Source: Chitinophagales bacterium (lineage in GTDB: Bacteria > Bacteroidota > Bacteroidia > Chitinophagales > Chitinophagaceae). From it: 64,000 nucleotides of DNA. Made by a program: the position numbers and the translations under genes. Shown here one piece after another: positions 63,908 to 64,000 of the stretch; within the stretch, counting starts at the first letter, position 1, and every line of letters begins with the position of its first letter. The stretch is from assembly GCA_020636575.1 (NCBI GenBank), contig JACJXP010000002.1, positions 248,001 through 312,000 of the forward strand. Direction: 5' to 3'. The notes beneath the pieces were generated by a model. That model was not told the origin of the DNA. It saw only the letters and a list, made by a program, of their open reading frames with translations, and made no database searches.

Positions 63908-64000
63908 ATGAAAGTGACCTTTACCCGTATTTATCAGCTTATAATTTTACTGGCATTCCCCGTTTTTGTTGTTGCGCAGAAAGACTATAACGTTTTACTC
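63908..64000 (+). CDS. secreted protein, 5' end only
   Basis: The first 31 codons of a gene running off the window edge: a signal peptide of about 24 residues (QLIILLAFPVFVVAQ) followed by KDYNVLL. AAGG directly precedes the ATG. The gene is divergent from the hydroxyproline deaminase operon, so it could belong to the same system, but the product cannot be named. Confidence 0.6.
   Translation, partial: MKVTFTRIYQLIILLAFPVFVVAQKDYNVLL

Overview
The window looks like chromosomal DNA of a Bacteroidota bacterium, most likely Chitinophagaceae or a close relative. The AT-leaning composition, the TAnnTTTG promoter boxes just upstream of many start codons, the bacillithiol genes (bshB1, bshC, a BstA-like transferase), the long CcmF-type protein, the DUF4294 protein and the many small lipoproteins all point there; the family assignment is inference. 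Genes are densely packed and no stretch over about 300 bases lacks a gene. I see no rRNA, tRNA, CRISPR array, transposase or phage gene.

Layout. 0-14 kb: housekeeping and accessory genes (ccmF-like heme lyase, DUF4294 protein, bshB1, fatty acid desaturase, agmatinase-family enzyme, radical SAM protein, EamA transporter, TonB-like protein, folC, acetylesterase). 14-18 kb: a very large beta-propeller/amidohydrolase fusion. 18-20 kb: three small AT-rich genes (two related DUF3592-like membrane proteins flanking a helical-repeat protein) separated by copies of a 33-bp repeat, resembling an immunity-gene or cassette island. 20-23.4 kb: a compact leftward operon fbp, ABC ATPase, FKBP isomerase, BstA/DinB-like, NUDIX. 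23.5-27.3 kb: aspartate kinase, an L,D-transpeptidase with a TonB-like tail, and hppD. 27.5-35.3 kb: purK and purE, separated by a complete RND efflux operon (MFP, pump, TolC) and a four-helix-bundle gene that sits between short inverted repeats. 35-38.5 kb: a beta-propeller lipoprotein and a caspase/beta-barrel fusion. 38.5-40 kb: bshC.

The most striking region is 41.0-52.0 kb, seven leftward genes with gaps of 9 bases or fewer: BNR-propeller protein, 4-hydroxyproline 2-epimerase, PqqB-like metallo-hydrolase, GH127, a clan GH-A (GH5-like) hydrolase, GH127/GH146, and a DadA-type D-amino-acid (D-hydroxyproline) dehydrogenase. The remaining two steps of hydroxyproline breakdown, a DapA-family deaminase and 2-oxoglutarate semialdehyde dehydrogenase, form a second operon at 61.4-63.8 kb. 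Together these encode a complete route from trans-4-hydroxy-L-proline to 2-oxoglutarate, physically joined to two predicted beta-L-arabinofuranosidases. Because plant extensins carry beta-L-arabinofuranosyl chains on hydroxyproline, I read this as a candidate locus for use of hydroxyproline-rich plant glycoproteins.

The interval 52-61 kb holds a sterol-desaturase-type membrane protein, small lipoproteins, a GNAT enzyme, a phospholipase D-like protein, a VOC protein and a 1.2-kb-residue-scale TPR protein ending in a pseudo-caspase followed by an apparently active caspase domain. The window ends inside a secreted-protein gene.
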